A DNA stretch of 64,000 bases from Bradyrhizobium sp. 199 (GTDB taxonomy: Bacteria; Pseudomonadota; Alphaproteobacteria; Rhizobiales; Xanthobacteraceae). Of this stretch, positions 8,184 through 16,581 are shown piece by piece (position 1 is the first letter of the stretch; each line of letters starts with the position of its first letter). Position numbers and translations under genes: made by a program. The notes beneath the pieces are model-generated. The model saw nothing but the letters and a program-made list of their open reading frames with translations, was not told the origin of the DNA and did not search any database. The stretch covers positions 434,001 through 498,000 of the forward strand of contig NZ_JADPJI010000008.1 in NCBI RefSeq assembly GCF_023073355.1, given 5' to 3'.

Positions 8184-8289
8184 GCTAAAGCATGATCCGG
8201 AAAAGTGCGCAGCGGTTTTCCGAAAAGAACATGCTTAAACAACAACCTAAAGCGCGATGACGATTTATCCTAATCGCATCGCGCTTTAG
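8184..8289. repeat. Dispersed intergenic repeat, family A (long form)
   Basis: The element has an inner palindrome with arms CATGATCCGGAAAAGTGCGC and its rough complement ending in CATGCTTAAAC, and outer arms CTAAAGCGCGATGACGAT / ATCGCATCGCGCTTTAG. A near-identical copy lies at 52254-52356 and shorter relatives at 13916 and 16532. It fills the gap between the cyclase and aroC. Confidence 0.85.
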
Positions 8290-8299
8290 TACCGCGCCA

Positions 8300-9388
8300 T
8301 CAGCGCCCCACCTGCCCGCGATCGCGCAGGAAATGGTCGGCCAGCACGCAGGCCATCATGGCCTCGCCGACCGGGACGGCGCGGATGCCGACGCAGGGGT
8401 CATGGCGGCCTTTCGTGAAGATCTCCGTGTCCGCGCCGTGGCGATCGACGGTCAGACGGGGCTGCAGGATCGACGAGGTCGGCTTCACAGCAAAACGTAC
8501 CACCACCGGCTGTCCCGTGGAGATGCCGCCCATCACGCCGCCGGCATGGTTGGACAGGAAGCGCGTGCCGTCATTGCCGGTGCGCATCTCGTCGGCGTTC
8601 TCCTCGCCGGTGAGCTCGGCCGCGCCAAAGCCGGCGCCGATCTCGACGCCTTTCACCGCATTGATGGTCATCATCGCACCCGCAAGATCGGAATCCAGCT
8701 TGGCGTAGATCGGCGCGCCAAGGCCGGCCGGCACGCCTTCGGCGACGATCTCGATCACCGCGCCGATCGAGGAGCCGCTTTTGCGGATGCCGTCGAGATA
8801 GGTCTCGAAGAACGCCGCCTTGTCCTTGTCCGGGCAGAAGAACGGGTTTTTGGCGATCTCGTCCCAGTCCCATTTGCTGCGGTCGATCTTGTGCGGCCCC
8901 ATCTGCACGAGCGCGCCGCGCACTCTGACGTCGGGCAGCACCTTTCGCGCGATGGCGCCGGCGGCAACCCGCGTCGCGGTCTCGCGCGCCGAGGAGCGGC
9001 CGCCGCCGCGATAATCGCGCAGGCCGTATTTGGCTTCATAGGTGAAGTCGGCGTGACCCGGACGAAACTTGTCCTTGATCTCCGAATAGTCCTTGGAGCG
9101 CTGGTCGGTGTTCTCGATCAGGAGCCCGATCGGCGTGCCCGTCGTCACCTGCACGCCGGTTTCCGGATGCGCCATCACGCCAGAGAGGATTTTGACCTGG
9201 TCCGCCTCCTGACGCTGGGTGGTGAAGCGCGATTGACCTGGCCGGCGGCGATCGAGGTCCTGCTGGATCTCGGCCTCGGTGAGCGGGATCATCGGCGGAC
9301 AGCCATCGACCACGCAGCCGATTGCCACCCCATGGCTCTCGCCGAAGGTGGTGACGCGGAACATGTGGCCGAAGGTGTTGAAGGACAT
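8300..9388 (-). CDS. aroC: Chorismate synthase
   Basis: 362 residues, full length for the family. Conserved segments include the N-terminal GESHGVAIGCVVDGCPP, the RRRPGQSRFTTQR arginine-rich region, the GLRDYRGGGRSSARETA loop that binds FMN and EPSP, and RTGNDGTRFLSNHAGGVMGGIS near the end. It catalyses the last step of the shikimate pathway, EPSP to chorismate, using reduced FMN. It lies in the same direction as the upstream phosphatase and fabI genes, but a palindromic repeat in the 160-base gap may separate the transcripts. Confidence 0.97.
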   Translation of the reverse strand: MSFNTFGHMFRVTTFGESHGVAIGCVVDGCPPMIPLTEAEIQQDLDRRRPGQSRFTTQRQEADQVKILSGVMAHPETGVQVTTGTPIGLLIENTDQRSKDYSEIKDKFRPGHADFTYEAKYGLRDYRGGGRSSARETATRVAAGAIARKVLPDVRVRGALVQMGPHKIDRSKWDWDEIAKNPFFCPDKDKAAFFETYLDGIRKSGSSIGAVIEIVAEGVPAGLGAPIYAKLDSDLAGAMMTINAVKGVEIGAGFGAAELTGEENADEMRTGNDGTRFLSNHAGGVMGGISTGQPVVVRFAVKPTSSILQPRLTVDRHGADTEIFTKGRHDPCVGIRAVPVGEAMMACVLADHFLRDRGQVGR

Positions 9389-9458
9389 TGCCGGATTGTC
9401 GCCTTATGCTGACAGTCAACGTTCGTAGCCCCGAGGGGCACGGCGTTCAACCCTGTTG

Positions 9459-9539
9459 CCGTCATTCCGGGATGGTCCGAAGGACCAGACCCGGAATCTC
9501 GAGATTCCGGGTTCGCCTTCGGGCGTCCCGGAATGACGG
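9459..9539. repeat. Dispersed palindromic repeat, family B
   Basis: Outer arms CCGTCATTCCGGGA and TCCCGGAATGACGG enclose inner inverted repeats (GGTCCGAAGGACC and CCGGAATCTCGAGATTCCGG). Copies of the same element lie at 21393-21499 and 23414-23495. Confidence 0.9.
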
Positions 9540-9547
9540 AGATGGGA

Positions 9548-10147
9548 TCAACTAAACTTCTCCAGCCGGCCCTCGCGGAAGACGTAGACGGCGCCTTGCT
9601 GGATATTGAGCTCGGCGGCGCCGGCGGGAGTCTCGATGCCCAAAGCCACCATCAGGGCCCGGCACGTGCCGCCATGGGCGACCGCGACGGTGTCGACCAG
9701 GAGTGACTCGTACCAATCGAGCATGCGCAGCTGCACCGCCGCGTAGGTCTCGCCGCCAGCGGGCGCGACCGTCCATTTGTCGGCGAGGCGCCTCGCATAG
9801 ACGTCGGGATCGAAGGCCTCGCTTTCAGCCAGCGTCAGTCCCTCCCAGGTACCATAGCCGATCTCGCGCAGGCGGTCGTCGAGCGAATAGTCGGCAGGCG
9901 GAAGTTCGAGCTTGCCGCGGACGAGTTCCATGGTCTGACGCGCCCGCCCGAGCGGACTGGACACGTAGGGCAGCGCCGCTCTGTCCTTGCCGTCGCGCCT
10001 GAACAGATCGGCCAGAACATCAGCCGCCTGCACGGCCTGGCCGCGGCCGCGCGCGTTCAGCGGGATGTCCTTGGCGCCCTGAAGCCGCCCGAGTGCATTC
10101 CACTCGGTCTCGCCGTGGCGAAGGAAGTAGATCGTGGGCGCGGACAT
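9548..10147 (-). CDS. Histidine phosphatase (phosphoglycerate mutase-like) family protein
   Basis: 199 residues. The catalytic RHGETEWN motif is at residues 10-17, the SPLGRARQT motif at about 64-72, and the second catalytic His lies in VAVAHGGTCRAL at about 153-164. The acid residue sits in LREIGYGTWEGLT. These are the core residues of branch-1 histidine phosphatases, which include cobalamin-pathway and sugar-phosphate phosphatases as well as mutases. Length and motifs favour a phosphatase. It starts 12 bases after fabI and is probably cotranscribed. Substrate unknown. Confidence 0.88.
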   Translation of the reverse strand: MSAPTIYFLRHGETEWNALGRLQGAKDIPLNARGRGQAVQAADVLADLFRRDGKDRAALPYVSSPLGRARQTMELVRGKLELPPADYSLDDRLREIGYGTWEGLTLAESEAFDPDVYARRLADKWTVAPAGGETYAAVQLRMLDWYESLLVDTVAVAHGGTCRALMVALGIETPAGAAELNIQQGAVYVFREGRLEKFS

Positions 10148-10159
10148 TGCGGCTGAAAG

Positions 10160-10975
10160 TCAGTCCTTACCGCCGAAGGAGATATCCGGCGCGTCGGGCC
10201 GTTTCATGCCGAGCACGTGATAGCCGGAATCGACGTGATGCACCTCGCCGGTGACGCCGCGCGAGAGGTCGGAGAGGAAATACAGTGCGCTGCCGCCGAC
10301 GTCTTCGGTCGAGACGTTGCGCCGCAATGGCGCATTGTTCTCGTTCCACTTCAGGATATAGCGAAAGTCGCCGATGCCTGAGGCGGCAAGCGTCTTGATC
10401 GGCCCTGCCGAGATCGCGTTGACGCGGATGTTCTTCTCGCCGAGATCGGCGGCGAGATAGCGCACGCTGGCCTCCAGCGCGGCCTTGGCGACGCCCATCA
10501 CGTTGTAATGAGGCATCCACTTCTCAGCGCCGTAATAACTGAGCGTGATGAGCGAGCCGCCATCTGGCATCAGCTTCTCGGCGCGCTGCGCCACCGCCGT
10601 GAACGAATAGCAGGAGATCAGCATCGACTTGGAAAAATTCTCCGGCGTGGTGTCGACGTAGCGACCGTCGAGCTGTTCGCCATAGGCGATCGCGTGCACC
10701 AGGAAGTCGATCTTGCCCCACTTCTCCTGCAGCACCGCGAAGGCGGCATCGATGGTCGCGGCATCGGTGACGTCGCAATGGCCGAGCACGAGGCCACCGA
10801 TCTCGGCGGCGAGCGGTTCGACGCGCTTCTTCAGCGCATCGCCTTGATAGGTGAAGGCGAGCTCGGCGCCGGCGGCATGGCATGCCTTGGCGATGCCCCA
10901 GGCGATCGAGCGATTGTTGGCAAGCCCGAGGATCACCCCGCGCTTTCCTTGCATCAGACCTGAATTCTGCGCCAT
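10160..10975 (-). CDS. fabI: Enoyl-[acyl-carrier-protein] reductase (NADH)
   Basis: 271 residues, standard FabI length. The nucleotide-binding variant GLANNRSIAWGIA (residues 17-29) replaces the usual SDR glycine motif. The catalytic pair is Tyr157 and Lys164 in HYNVMGVAKAAL, with the upstream SYYGAEK segment conserved. The enzyme completes each fatty-acid elongation cycle and is the triclosan target. It heads the minus-strand cluster that continues with the histidine phosphatase and possibly aroC. Confidence 0.96.
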   Translation of the reverse strand: MAQNSGLMQGKRGVILGLANNRSIAWGIAKACHAAGAELAFTYQGDALKKRVEPLAAEIGGLVLGHCDVTDAATIDAAFAVLQEKWGKIDFLVHAIAYGEQLDGRYVDTTPENFSKSMLISCYSFTAVAQRAEKLMPDGGSLITLSYYGAEKWMPHYNVMGVAKAALEASVRYLAADLGEKNIRVNAISAGPIKTLAASGIGDFRYILKWNENNAPLRRNVSTEDVGGSALYFLSDLSRGVTGEVHHVDSGYHVLGMKRPDAPDISFGGKD

Positions 10976-11148
10976 TTTTGAACGTCCCGTCGAACTCGTG
11001 GTGAGGTCTGGAGGTACACCAGCCCTCCCCGGCGGTACAGCCCTAATACGCCGCGTTAACGCTGTTTCCAGCGCCGGAATAGCCGTTCCGTTCGGGTGTT
11101 ATGATCGCTATAGGCGCTTGCGCCGGACATCAGGACGACAAGACCGCA

Positions 11149-11637
11149 ATGAGTGCGTTTCGCCAGAGTGTGGAAGCCATGATCCCGGCGTTGCGCCGTT
11201 ACGCCCGCGCGCTCACGCGTGATGCGGACGCGGCCGACGATCTGGTGCAGGACACGCTGGTGCGAGCGCTGCGTTCGGAGCGGTTGTTTCTCGGCGGCGA
11301 CGTCCGAAGCTGGCTCTATACGATCCTGACCAACCTCAACAAGAACCGGCGGCGCTCGCTGGCGAGGCGGCCGCAATTCACGCAGCTGACCGAGAACAAC
11401 CCGGACGCCAGTGGCACCGAAGCCGAAGGGCGCGACATCGAGAGGGCACTGGCGACGCTCGTCGAGGAGCAACGTTCGGTGCTACTCCTGGTCATGCTGG
11501 AAGGCATGAGCTACCGCGAGGTCGCCGACATCCAGAGCGTGCCGATCGGCACCGTGATGTCGCGCCTGGCCCGCGCCCGCGCCCACGTCAAGGCCTCGCT
11601 CGAAGGCCAGCGCCTGACGCTCAGGCGGGTGAAATGA
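11149..11637 (+). CDS. ECF-type RNA polymerase sigma factor
   Basis: I start at the ATG at 11149; an in-frame ATG at 11101 falls directly on a promoter-like sequence. The 162 residues hold region sigma2 (about 7-75: LRRYARALTRDADAADDLVQDTLVRAL, then WLYTILTNLNKN) and region sigma4 (about 100-155: LVEEQRSVLLLVMLEGMSYREVADI and GTVMSRLARARAHVKA). The gene downstream is a membrane anti-sigma factor, the usual partner. A GGAAT-N16-TGTT element at 11076-11100 could be an autoregulated promoter, though weakly supported. It is not EcfG itself as judged by its sigma2 sequence. Confidence 0.9.
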   Translation: MSAFRQSVEAMIPALRRYARALTRDADAADDLVQDTLVRALRSERLFLGGDVRSWLYTILTNLNKNRRRSLARRPQFTQLTENNPDASGTEAEGRDIERALATLVEEQRSVLLLVMLEGMSYREVADIQSVPIGTVMSRLARARAHVKASLEGQRLTLRRVK

Positions 11638-11743
11638 TGGCAGGGTTGATGCATCGCGTATCGTCCGCCTGCAGCTTGCCGCTGCCGCGAGCGAAATTCA
11701 GCTTAGAACGAGATTTAGGGCCACAGAGCCAGAGACGATCGAT

Positions 11744-12514
11744 ATGAACGAGCGCAAGATCCCAGTGACCGAGGACGAATTGCACGCCTATGTCGACGGC
11801 GAGCTGCCGGCCGAGCGCCGCGCCGACGTCGAGGCCTGGCTAGCCGCCCATCCTGAAGAGGCCGAACGGGTGCATTCCTGGCGCGCCATGGCGGAGATGC
11901 TGCACGCCCGCTACGATTCCATCGCGCAGGAGCCGGTGCCGGCGCGGCTGGAGCTCGAGCGGCTGGAACGCCGACCGCGGAAATGGCTCTATGGCGCCGC
12001 CGCCGCCGTGCTGGTTGCTTTCATCGCCGGCGGCACGGCTGGCTGGGTGGCGCATGGCGCCGCCAGCGCACCCTCGACCTTCCAGAGCTTTACCGCGGAC
12101 GCGCTCGACGCCCACCGTCTCTATGTCGTCGAGGTCCGCCACCCCGTCGAGGTCGGCGGCAATGAGCGCGACCACCTCCAGGCCTGGCTGACCCGGCGCT
12201 GCGGCTGGACCGTGTTCGCGCCAAACCTGGAGGCCAGCGGGCTGAAGCTCGTCGGCGGCAGGCTCTTGCCGGGGCCGAGCGGTCCGGCCTCGTTCCTGAT
12301 GTATGAGGGCGCCTCTGGCGAGCGCTACACGATCTACACCGCGAAGACCGAGAATGGTGCGACGCAAATGCGCTATGCCAGGACGGACAAGGACGGCGCA
12401 CTGTTCTGGGCCGAGCGCGGCGTCGGCTACGTTGTCAGTGGCGGCGGTGATCGCGACCGGCTGACCAAGGTGGCGCAGGCCGTCTACGATCAGGCCGAGA
12501 AAAACGGCAGCTGA
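11744..12514 (+). CDS. Membrane-bound anti-sigma factor
   Basis: 256 residues. The N-terminal 60 residues resemble anti-sigma domains (DELHAYVDGELPAERRADVEAWLAAHPEEA) but lack the HxxxCxxC zinc motif, so this is a zinc-less variant. One transmembrane helix lies at about 82-103, and a periplasmic domain of about 150 residues follows, with RCGWTVFAPNLEASGLKLVGGRLLP near its middle. Such a domain probably senses an envelope signal and releases the sigma factor encoded 106 bases upstream. The pairing follows from gene order and family knowledge; the signal is unknown. Confidence 0.85.
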   Translation: MNERKIPVTEDELHAYVDGELPAERRADVEAWLAAHPEEAERVHSWRAMAEMLHARYDSIAQEPVPARLELERLERRPRKWLYGAAAAVLVAFIAGGTAGWVAHGAASAPSTFQSFTADALDAHRLYVVEVRHPVEVGGNERDHLQAWLTRRCGWTVFAPNLEASGLKLVGGRLLPGPSGPASFLMYEGASGERYTIYTAKTENGATQMRYARTDKDGALFWAERGVGYVVSGGGDRDRLTKVAQAVYDQAEKNGS

Positions 12515-12834
12515 GCAACCGCATAGAGCCGGTGCCTCGATTCCGTCATTGAAAATTTGGAATGAAGACATCGGCGCGTCTCATTATCGCACCGGATGAT
12601 CACGCGAACATGAGCAGCGTTCGATCCGCCGATCGACGCGGGCGGCCTCGATTGGGGTTTTTGGTACCGCGCTGGTCCCCCTCTCGAGGCCGCACCTTTT
12701 TATCGGCTGCCCCGCCGGACAGCCGACCCGTCTCAAACGTCAGCGTCGAAGCGCGAGCCGCGCTTCACGCGTATGTTGAGCATCCTTTCGGGAAGAGAAT
12801 GCTCCAATCGTCGAGAGCTGCCTCGGATAGCGCC
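12515..12834. other. Intergenic region without a supported gene
   Basis: Between the anti-sigma and DnaJ genes, which converge, one weak plus-strand frame exists but has no ribosome site or recognisable protein features. I see no strong terminator or repeat. Confidence 0.5.
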
Positions 12835-13797
12835 CTAGCCTAGTCCGCTACGTGGATTGTAGGGGTGTTGGTCCCGCCACTTTTCCATCAATGCTTCAAG
12901 CTCGGCGTCGTTCCCGTCCGGTAGCATAATCCTGATGGTGACGAAGAGATCCCCGGTTCCGCCAGCTTTCGGCAGGCCCTTGCCCTTGAGGCGGAAGGTC
13001 CGGCCACTGGAGGTGTTCTTCGGAACCGAAAGCTCCACGGCATTGCCGAGGGTGGGCACGCGGACCTTGGCCCCGAGCACCGCTTCGTAGAGCGTGACCG
13101 GCAGGTCGATGCGCAAGTCGGCGCCCTCAACCTTGAAATAGGCGTGGGGCGCGATGCTGATGGTGATCAGGAGATCGCCGGGCGGATGGCCCTGCGCGGA
13201 CTCGCCTTGCCCCCGCAGCCGGATCTGCTGACCCTCGGTGACGCCGGCGGGAATCTTGACGTTGAGCTCTTTGCCGGTCGGCAGCCGGACGCGCTTCTCG
13301 CCACCGTTGACCGATTCTTCCAGCGAGACGGACATCGCGACGTTCACGTCGAGATCGAGCCCAACGCCGCCGGTGTCGAATTCGAACTGCCCGGCACTGC
13401 CGGCCCCAGGCCGGGCGCCGCGCATGCCGCCGCCGAACATGCTGTTGAGGATATCCTCGAACGCGCCGCCGCCGCCCTGGCCAGGGCCACCCCCGGAGCG
13501 GAACGTATAGCTTTCGAACCCGCCAGGGCCGGTGCGGCCGCGCGGCCCGCCGCCCGGAAACCCCTGGAAGCGCGGCTTGCCGTCGGCGTCGATCTCGCCG
13601 CGGTCGAACTGCTTTCGCTTGTCCTCGTCGCCGATGATCTCGTTCGCCGAATTGATCTCGGAGAAGCGGTCGGCGGCTTTCGGGTCGTCCTTGTTGCTGT
13701 CGGGATGGTGCTTCTTGGCAAGCTTGCGATAGGCGCTTTTGATCGCGGCAGCGCTGGCGCTCCGCGGCACCCCCAAGACCTCATAGGGGTCGCGCAT
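12835..13797 (-). CDS. DnaJ/CbpA-type co-chaperone
   Basis: 320 residues. The J domain occupies 1-65 with the HPD tripeptide in KKHHPDSNKDD. A Gly/Phe-rich linker follows at about 75-130 (GFPGGGPRGRTGPGGF). The C-terminal substrate-binding domains at 150-310 include KELNVKIPAGVTEGQQIRLRGQG. The zinc-finger repeats (CxxCxGxG) of true DnaJ are absent, so this is a class B protein of the CbpA/DjlA-like type. It would stimulate DnaK ATPase and pass on unfolded substrates. Transcribed alone. Confidence 0.92.
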   Translation of the reverse strand: MRDPYEVLGVPRSASAAAIKSAYRKLAKKHHPDSNKDDPKAADRFSEINSANEIIGDEDKRKQFDRGEIDADGKPRFQGFPGGGPRGRTGPGGFESYTFRSGGGPGQGGGGAFEDILNSMFGGGMRGARPGAGSAGQFEFDTGGVGLDLDVNVAMSVSLEESVNGGEKRVRLPTGKELNVKIPAGVTEGQQIRLRGQGESAQGHPPGDLLITISIAPHAYFKVEGADLRIDLPVTLYEAVLGAKVRVPTLGNAVELSVPKNTSSGRTFRLKGKGLPKAGGTGDLFVTIRIMLPDGNDAELEALMEKWRDQHPYNPRSGLG

Positions 13798-13915
13798 CCG
13801 TCACGTCTCCTTCAAGAAATCGAATTGTTCAAAGGGCTCCCCGCCCCACCTGCGATCCATGTGGGAAGGGAGTGTCATTTTTGCAACTAGGCGCCGGCCG
13901 AATCTCTAAGTTTGG

Positions 13916-13981
13916 AGCATGATCTTATCGGAAAACCGGTTCCCACTTTTCGCGAACGCGGCCCTTCGGGTCCGGATCATA
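13916..13981. repeat. Dispersed intergenic repeat, family A (short form)
   Basis: GAGCATGATCTTATCGGAAAACCGG and, at the other end, GGTCCGGATCATACTC form imperfect arms around a CACTTTTCGCGAACGCGG core. It is related to the elements at 8184, 16532 and 52254. Confidence 0.75.
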
Positions 13982-13982
13982 C

Positions 13983-14390
13983 TCAGCTCCGCCACGGCTT
14001 TAGCGTATGAATCTCCCAACGGCCACGGGAGCTTTGGCAGCCGGCGCCCTGCAGCCAGCTTTCGGTGCTGCCATTGACATAGCTCGCCAGGAAATCGCGG
14101 CATTTACGGCCGTCCTCAGCGGCATAGGACTGCGCGATCGGCGTCACCGACCCGCGCGCCCCGGTCTCCGGATTCTCCCAATGCTGGCTGGAATCCTTGT
14201 CGCCCTTGCTGAGGACGTCGGAGGCCGCGTTGCGGGCAAAGGCGAGATCGGTGTCGGTCGGCGGAGCTTCCTTCGCCGGTCGCGCGATCGAGCCGGTGAG
14301 GTCGTTGTCGTCGGCCTTGGCGTAGGCGCTCTGGTCGTTGCGGGAAAAGCTGCATCCCCCGGTGCCGAGCCCGATCAGAATGATCGTCAT
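13983..14390 (-). CDS. RT0821/Lpp0805-type surface lipoprotein
   Basis: I start at the ATG at 14390, which opens a lipoprotein signal (MTIILIGLGTGGCSFS; lipobox Gly-Gly-Cys, acylated Cys near residue 13). Longer starts would run through the promoter region of pdxH. The mature protein of about 120 residues ends with the conserved surface-antigen pattern CRDFLASYVNGSTESWLQGAGCQSS followed by GRWEIHTLKPW. It is probably anchored in the outer membrane. Family members are widespread in alphaproteobacteria with no defined role. Divergent from pdxH. Confidence 0.8.
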   Translation of the reverse strand: MTIILIGLGTGGCSFSRNDQSAYAKADDNDLTGSIARPAKEAPPTDTDLAFARNAASDVLSKGDKDSSQHWENPETGARGSVTPIAQSYAAEDGRKCRDFLASYVNGSTESWLQGAGCQSSRGRWEIHTLKPWRS

Positions 14391-14503
14391 GACAAAGCCG
14401 GAGGGCCGGATCGCCGATAGGCCAACGCGTCCCCATGCCCTATATAGGGCGGTAGCGGACAACAACGCGTTTTGGGCCGCGGTACGCAACTCGGACTCCA
14501 GAC

Positions 14504-15145
14504 ATGACCGACACGACCTCGATGAAACACCAGACACCCTTAACATCCGGTGATTTCACCGCCGCCGACGAGCCATTTGCGTTGTTCGAGACCTGGCTGA
14601 ACGAGGCGATCAAGAGTGAGCCGAACGATCCGAACGCCATGGCGCTCGCAACCGTCGACCCCGATGGGCTGCCTGACGTGCGCATGGTGCTGATGAAGGG
14701 CTTCGATACCGAGGGTTTTGTCTTCTACAGCCACATCGCGAGCCAGAAGGGCCGCGAACTCGCCGCAAATCCTAAGGCAGCGTTACTTTTTCACTGGAAG
14801 TCGCTGCGCCGTCAGGTCCGCATCCGCGGCAACGTGACGCCGGTGACCGACACTGAGGCCGACGCCTATTTCGCCACCCGACCCAAGCAGGCGCAGATCG
14901 GCGCCTGGGCGAGCAAGCAGTCGCAAGAGCTGGAGAGCCGCTTCGCCTTCGAACAAGCCATCGCGAAAGTCGCGGCCAGATACGTCATCGGCGAAGTACC
15001 GCGCCCGCCGGGGTGGAGCGGCTGGCGCATCAGCCCCTCGCGGATCGAGTTCTGGCACGACCGCCCATTCCGTCTGCACGACCGCATCGAATTTCGCCGT
15101 GACGCGGCAGGACAGAAGTGGTCCAAGACGCGGATGTACCCTTGA
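14504..15145 (+). CDS. pdxH: Pyridoxamine 5'-phosphate oxidase
   Basis: 213 residues, typical length. FMN-binding segments are present: VRMVLMKGFDTEGFVFYSH at about 60-78 and KAALLFHWKSLRRQVRIRG at about 91-109, followed by the QIGAWASKQS motif at 132-141 and the C-terminal IEFWHDRPFRLHDRIEFRR. It oxidises pyridoxine or pyridoxamine phosphate to PLP. It lies 44 bases upstream of an SDR gene in the same direction, possibly one transcript. Confidence 0.96.
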   Translation: MTDTTSMKHQTPLTSGDFTAADEPFALFETWLNEAIKSEPNDPNAMALATVDPDGLPDVRMVLMKGFDTEGFVFYSHIASQKGRELAANPKAALLFHWKSLRRQVRIRGNVTPVTDTEADAYFATRPKQAQIGAWASKQSQELESRFAFEQAIAKVAARYVIGEVPRPPGWSGWRISPSRIEFWHDRPFRLHDRIEFRRDAAGQKWSKTRMYP

Positions 15146-15189
15146 GCCTGATCTCGAACCTCGTCTCGAGCTTTGGGCCGACCTGAAAG

Positions 15190-15948
15190 ATGTCCATGCC
15201 GCATTCGTCCAATGCGCCCCGCCGTACGCTGCTCCTGACCGGAGCAAGCCGCGGCATCGGCCACGCCACCGTGATCCGGTTCTCCTCGGCGGGCTGGCGC
15301 GTCATCACCTGCTCGCGGCACCCGTTTCCGGAGGATTGTCCGTGGGATGCCGGCCCCGAGGATCACATCCAGGTCGATCTCGGCAATCCCAAGGATACCA
15401 CCCGCGCGATCTCCGACATCCGCAACCGCCTCGAGGGCGGCATGCTGCATGCGCTGGTCAACAACGCCGCGATCTCGCCGAAGGGCCCCGGCGGTTCCCG
15501 GCTCGGCTCGGTGGACACCGATCTCGAGACCTGGACGCATGTCTTTCATGTCAATTTCTTCGCGCCGATCATGATCGCGCGTGGGCTGATCGAGGAATTG
15601 AAGGCGGCCAGGGGCTCGGTCGTGAACGTCACCTCGATCGCGGGCTCGCGCGTGCATCCCTTCGCAGGCGCCGCCTATGCCACCTCCAAGGCCGCGCTCG
15701 CATCCCTGACGCGCGAGATGGCTTCCGATTTCGGCCGCGTCGGCGTACGCGTCAACGCGATCGCGCCGGGCGAGATCGACACCTCGATCCTGTCGCCAGG
15801 CACCGACAAGATCGTCGAGCAGCAGATCCCGTTGCATCGGCTCGGCACGCCCGACGAGGTCGCCAAGATCATCTACGTGCTGTGCACGGACACCAGTTCT
15901 TACGTCAACGGCGCCGAGATCCACATCAACGGCGGCCAGCACGTGTAG
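15190..15948 (+). CDS. Short-chain dehydrogenase/reductase
   Basis: 252 residues with the classical SDR layout: TGASRGIGHA cofactor motif at about 17-26, NNAA at about 94-97, catalytic Ser in NVTSIAGSR, and the YATSKAAL Tyr-Lys pair near residues 160-168. A C-terminal EIHINGGQHV is typical of FabG-like enzymes. Substrate cannot be read from sequence. It follows pdxH by 44 bases. Confidence 0.88.
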   Translation: MSMPHSSNAPRRTLLLTGASRGIGHATVIRFSSAGWRVITCSRHPFPEDCPWDAGPEDHIQVDLGNPKDTTRAISDIRNRLEGGMLHALVNNAAISPKGPGGSRLGSVDTDLETWTHVFHVNFFAPIMIARGLIEELKAARGSVVNVTSIAGSRVHPFAGAAYATSKAALASLTREMASDFGRVGVRVNAIAPGEIDTSILSPGTDKIVEQQIPLHRLGTPDEVAKIIYVLCTDTSSYVNGAEIHINGGQHV

Positions 15949-15955
15949 GCGTCCT

Positions 15956-16044
15956 CGTCATTGCGAGCGCAAGCGAAGCAATCCAGGACCGCCTCGGTGG
16001 AGACAGTCTGGATTGCTTCGTCGCAAGAGCTCCTCGCAATGACG
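15956..16044. repeat. Dispersed palindromic repeat, family C
   Basis: Arms CGTCATTGCGAGCGCAAGCGAAGC-type on the left and TGCTTCGTCGCAAGAGCTC through CGCAATGACG on the right form a long imperfect hairpin with inner arms AATCCAG / CTGGATT. It lies directly after the SDR gene. A smaller nested inverted repeat (GCGATCCAGG / CCTGGATCGC) follows at about 16067-16101. Confidence 0.85.
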
Positions 16045-16119
16045 ACGTTGGAAGCCGGGGAAGCAAGGCGATCCAGGCAACGCCGCCGCAAGACCTGGAT
16101 CGCCCTTTCCTTCCGTTCC

Positions 16120-16338
16120 TCAATCGATTCGAATCCGACGTGACCGGTCACGCGGCCGCGGAGCGGCCGTGCTGAATGCAGTCGAGCAGTCGTCGTCGTT
16201 CTCACCGTCGAGCAGCGGAGCACCACAGTGCCGGCACATGCGTGCCGACATCGACGACGCCTTGCCGCTCGTCATCGTCTGACGATAGTTCGCCAGATCG
16301 ATGACGTTGCGGGGCGACGTTATGTGTTTTTCAACCAT
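16120..16338 (-). CDS. Small protein with a Cys-rich zinc-ribbon-like motif
   Basis: 72 residues. The N-terminal half contains NVIDLANYRQTM, and the middle has CRHCGAPLLDGENDDDCS, in which CxxC plus a third Cys 12 residues on could bind zinc with His. The tail is basic. No signal peptide or membrane segment. It stands alone between a repeat and the CorA gene. Function unknown; it may be a small regulatory or structural protein. Base composition resembles its neighbours. Confidence 0.55.
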   Translation of the reverse strand: MVEKHITSPRNVIDLANYRQTMTSGKASSMSARMCRHCGAPLLDGENDDDCSTAFSTAAPRPRDRSRRIRID

Positions 16339-16531
16339 GGCTGTTCCTCGCGGCTACGCACTGCTTATCGCAGACAAGTTTCGCGCAAACGTTCAGCCCA
16401 CCGCTCAAATTTTACCGGAGGAGTTGGGGCGGCAGCCACGCATCACCGCGCGGCCGCAATCCCGCTCTATTCTGCGACACCAAGCATCGTGTCTCTGCGA
16501 ACGGTGTAAGGTCTCGGTAGGGATCTTCGCT

Positions 16532-16581
16532 TGAGCATGATCTATTCGGAAAACCGCTGCACAGTTTTCCGGATCATGATC
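16532..16581. repeat. Dispersed intergenic repeat, family A (short form)
   Basis: An inverted repeat with arms GAGCATGATCTATTCGGAAAA and TTTTCCGGATCATGATC around a short CCGCTGCACAG core. It abuts the 3' end of the CorA gene and is related to the family A copies at 8184, 13916 and 52254. Confidence 0.8.
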
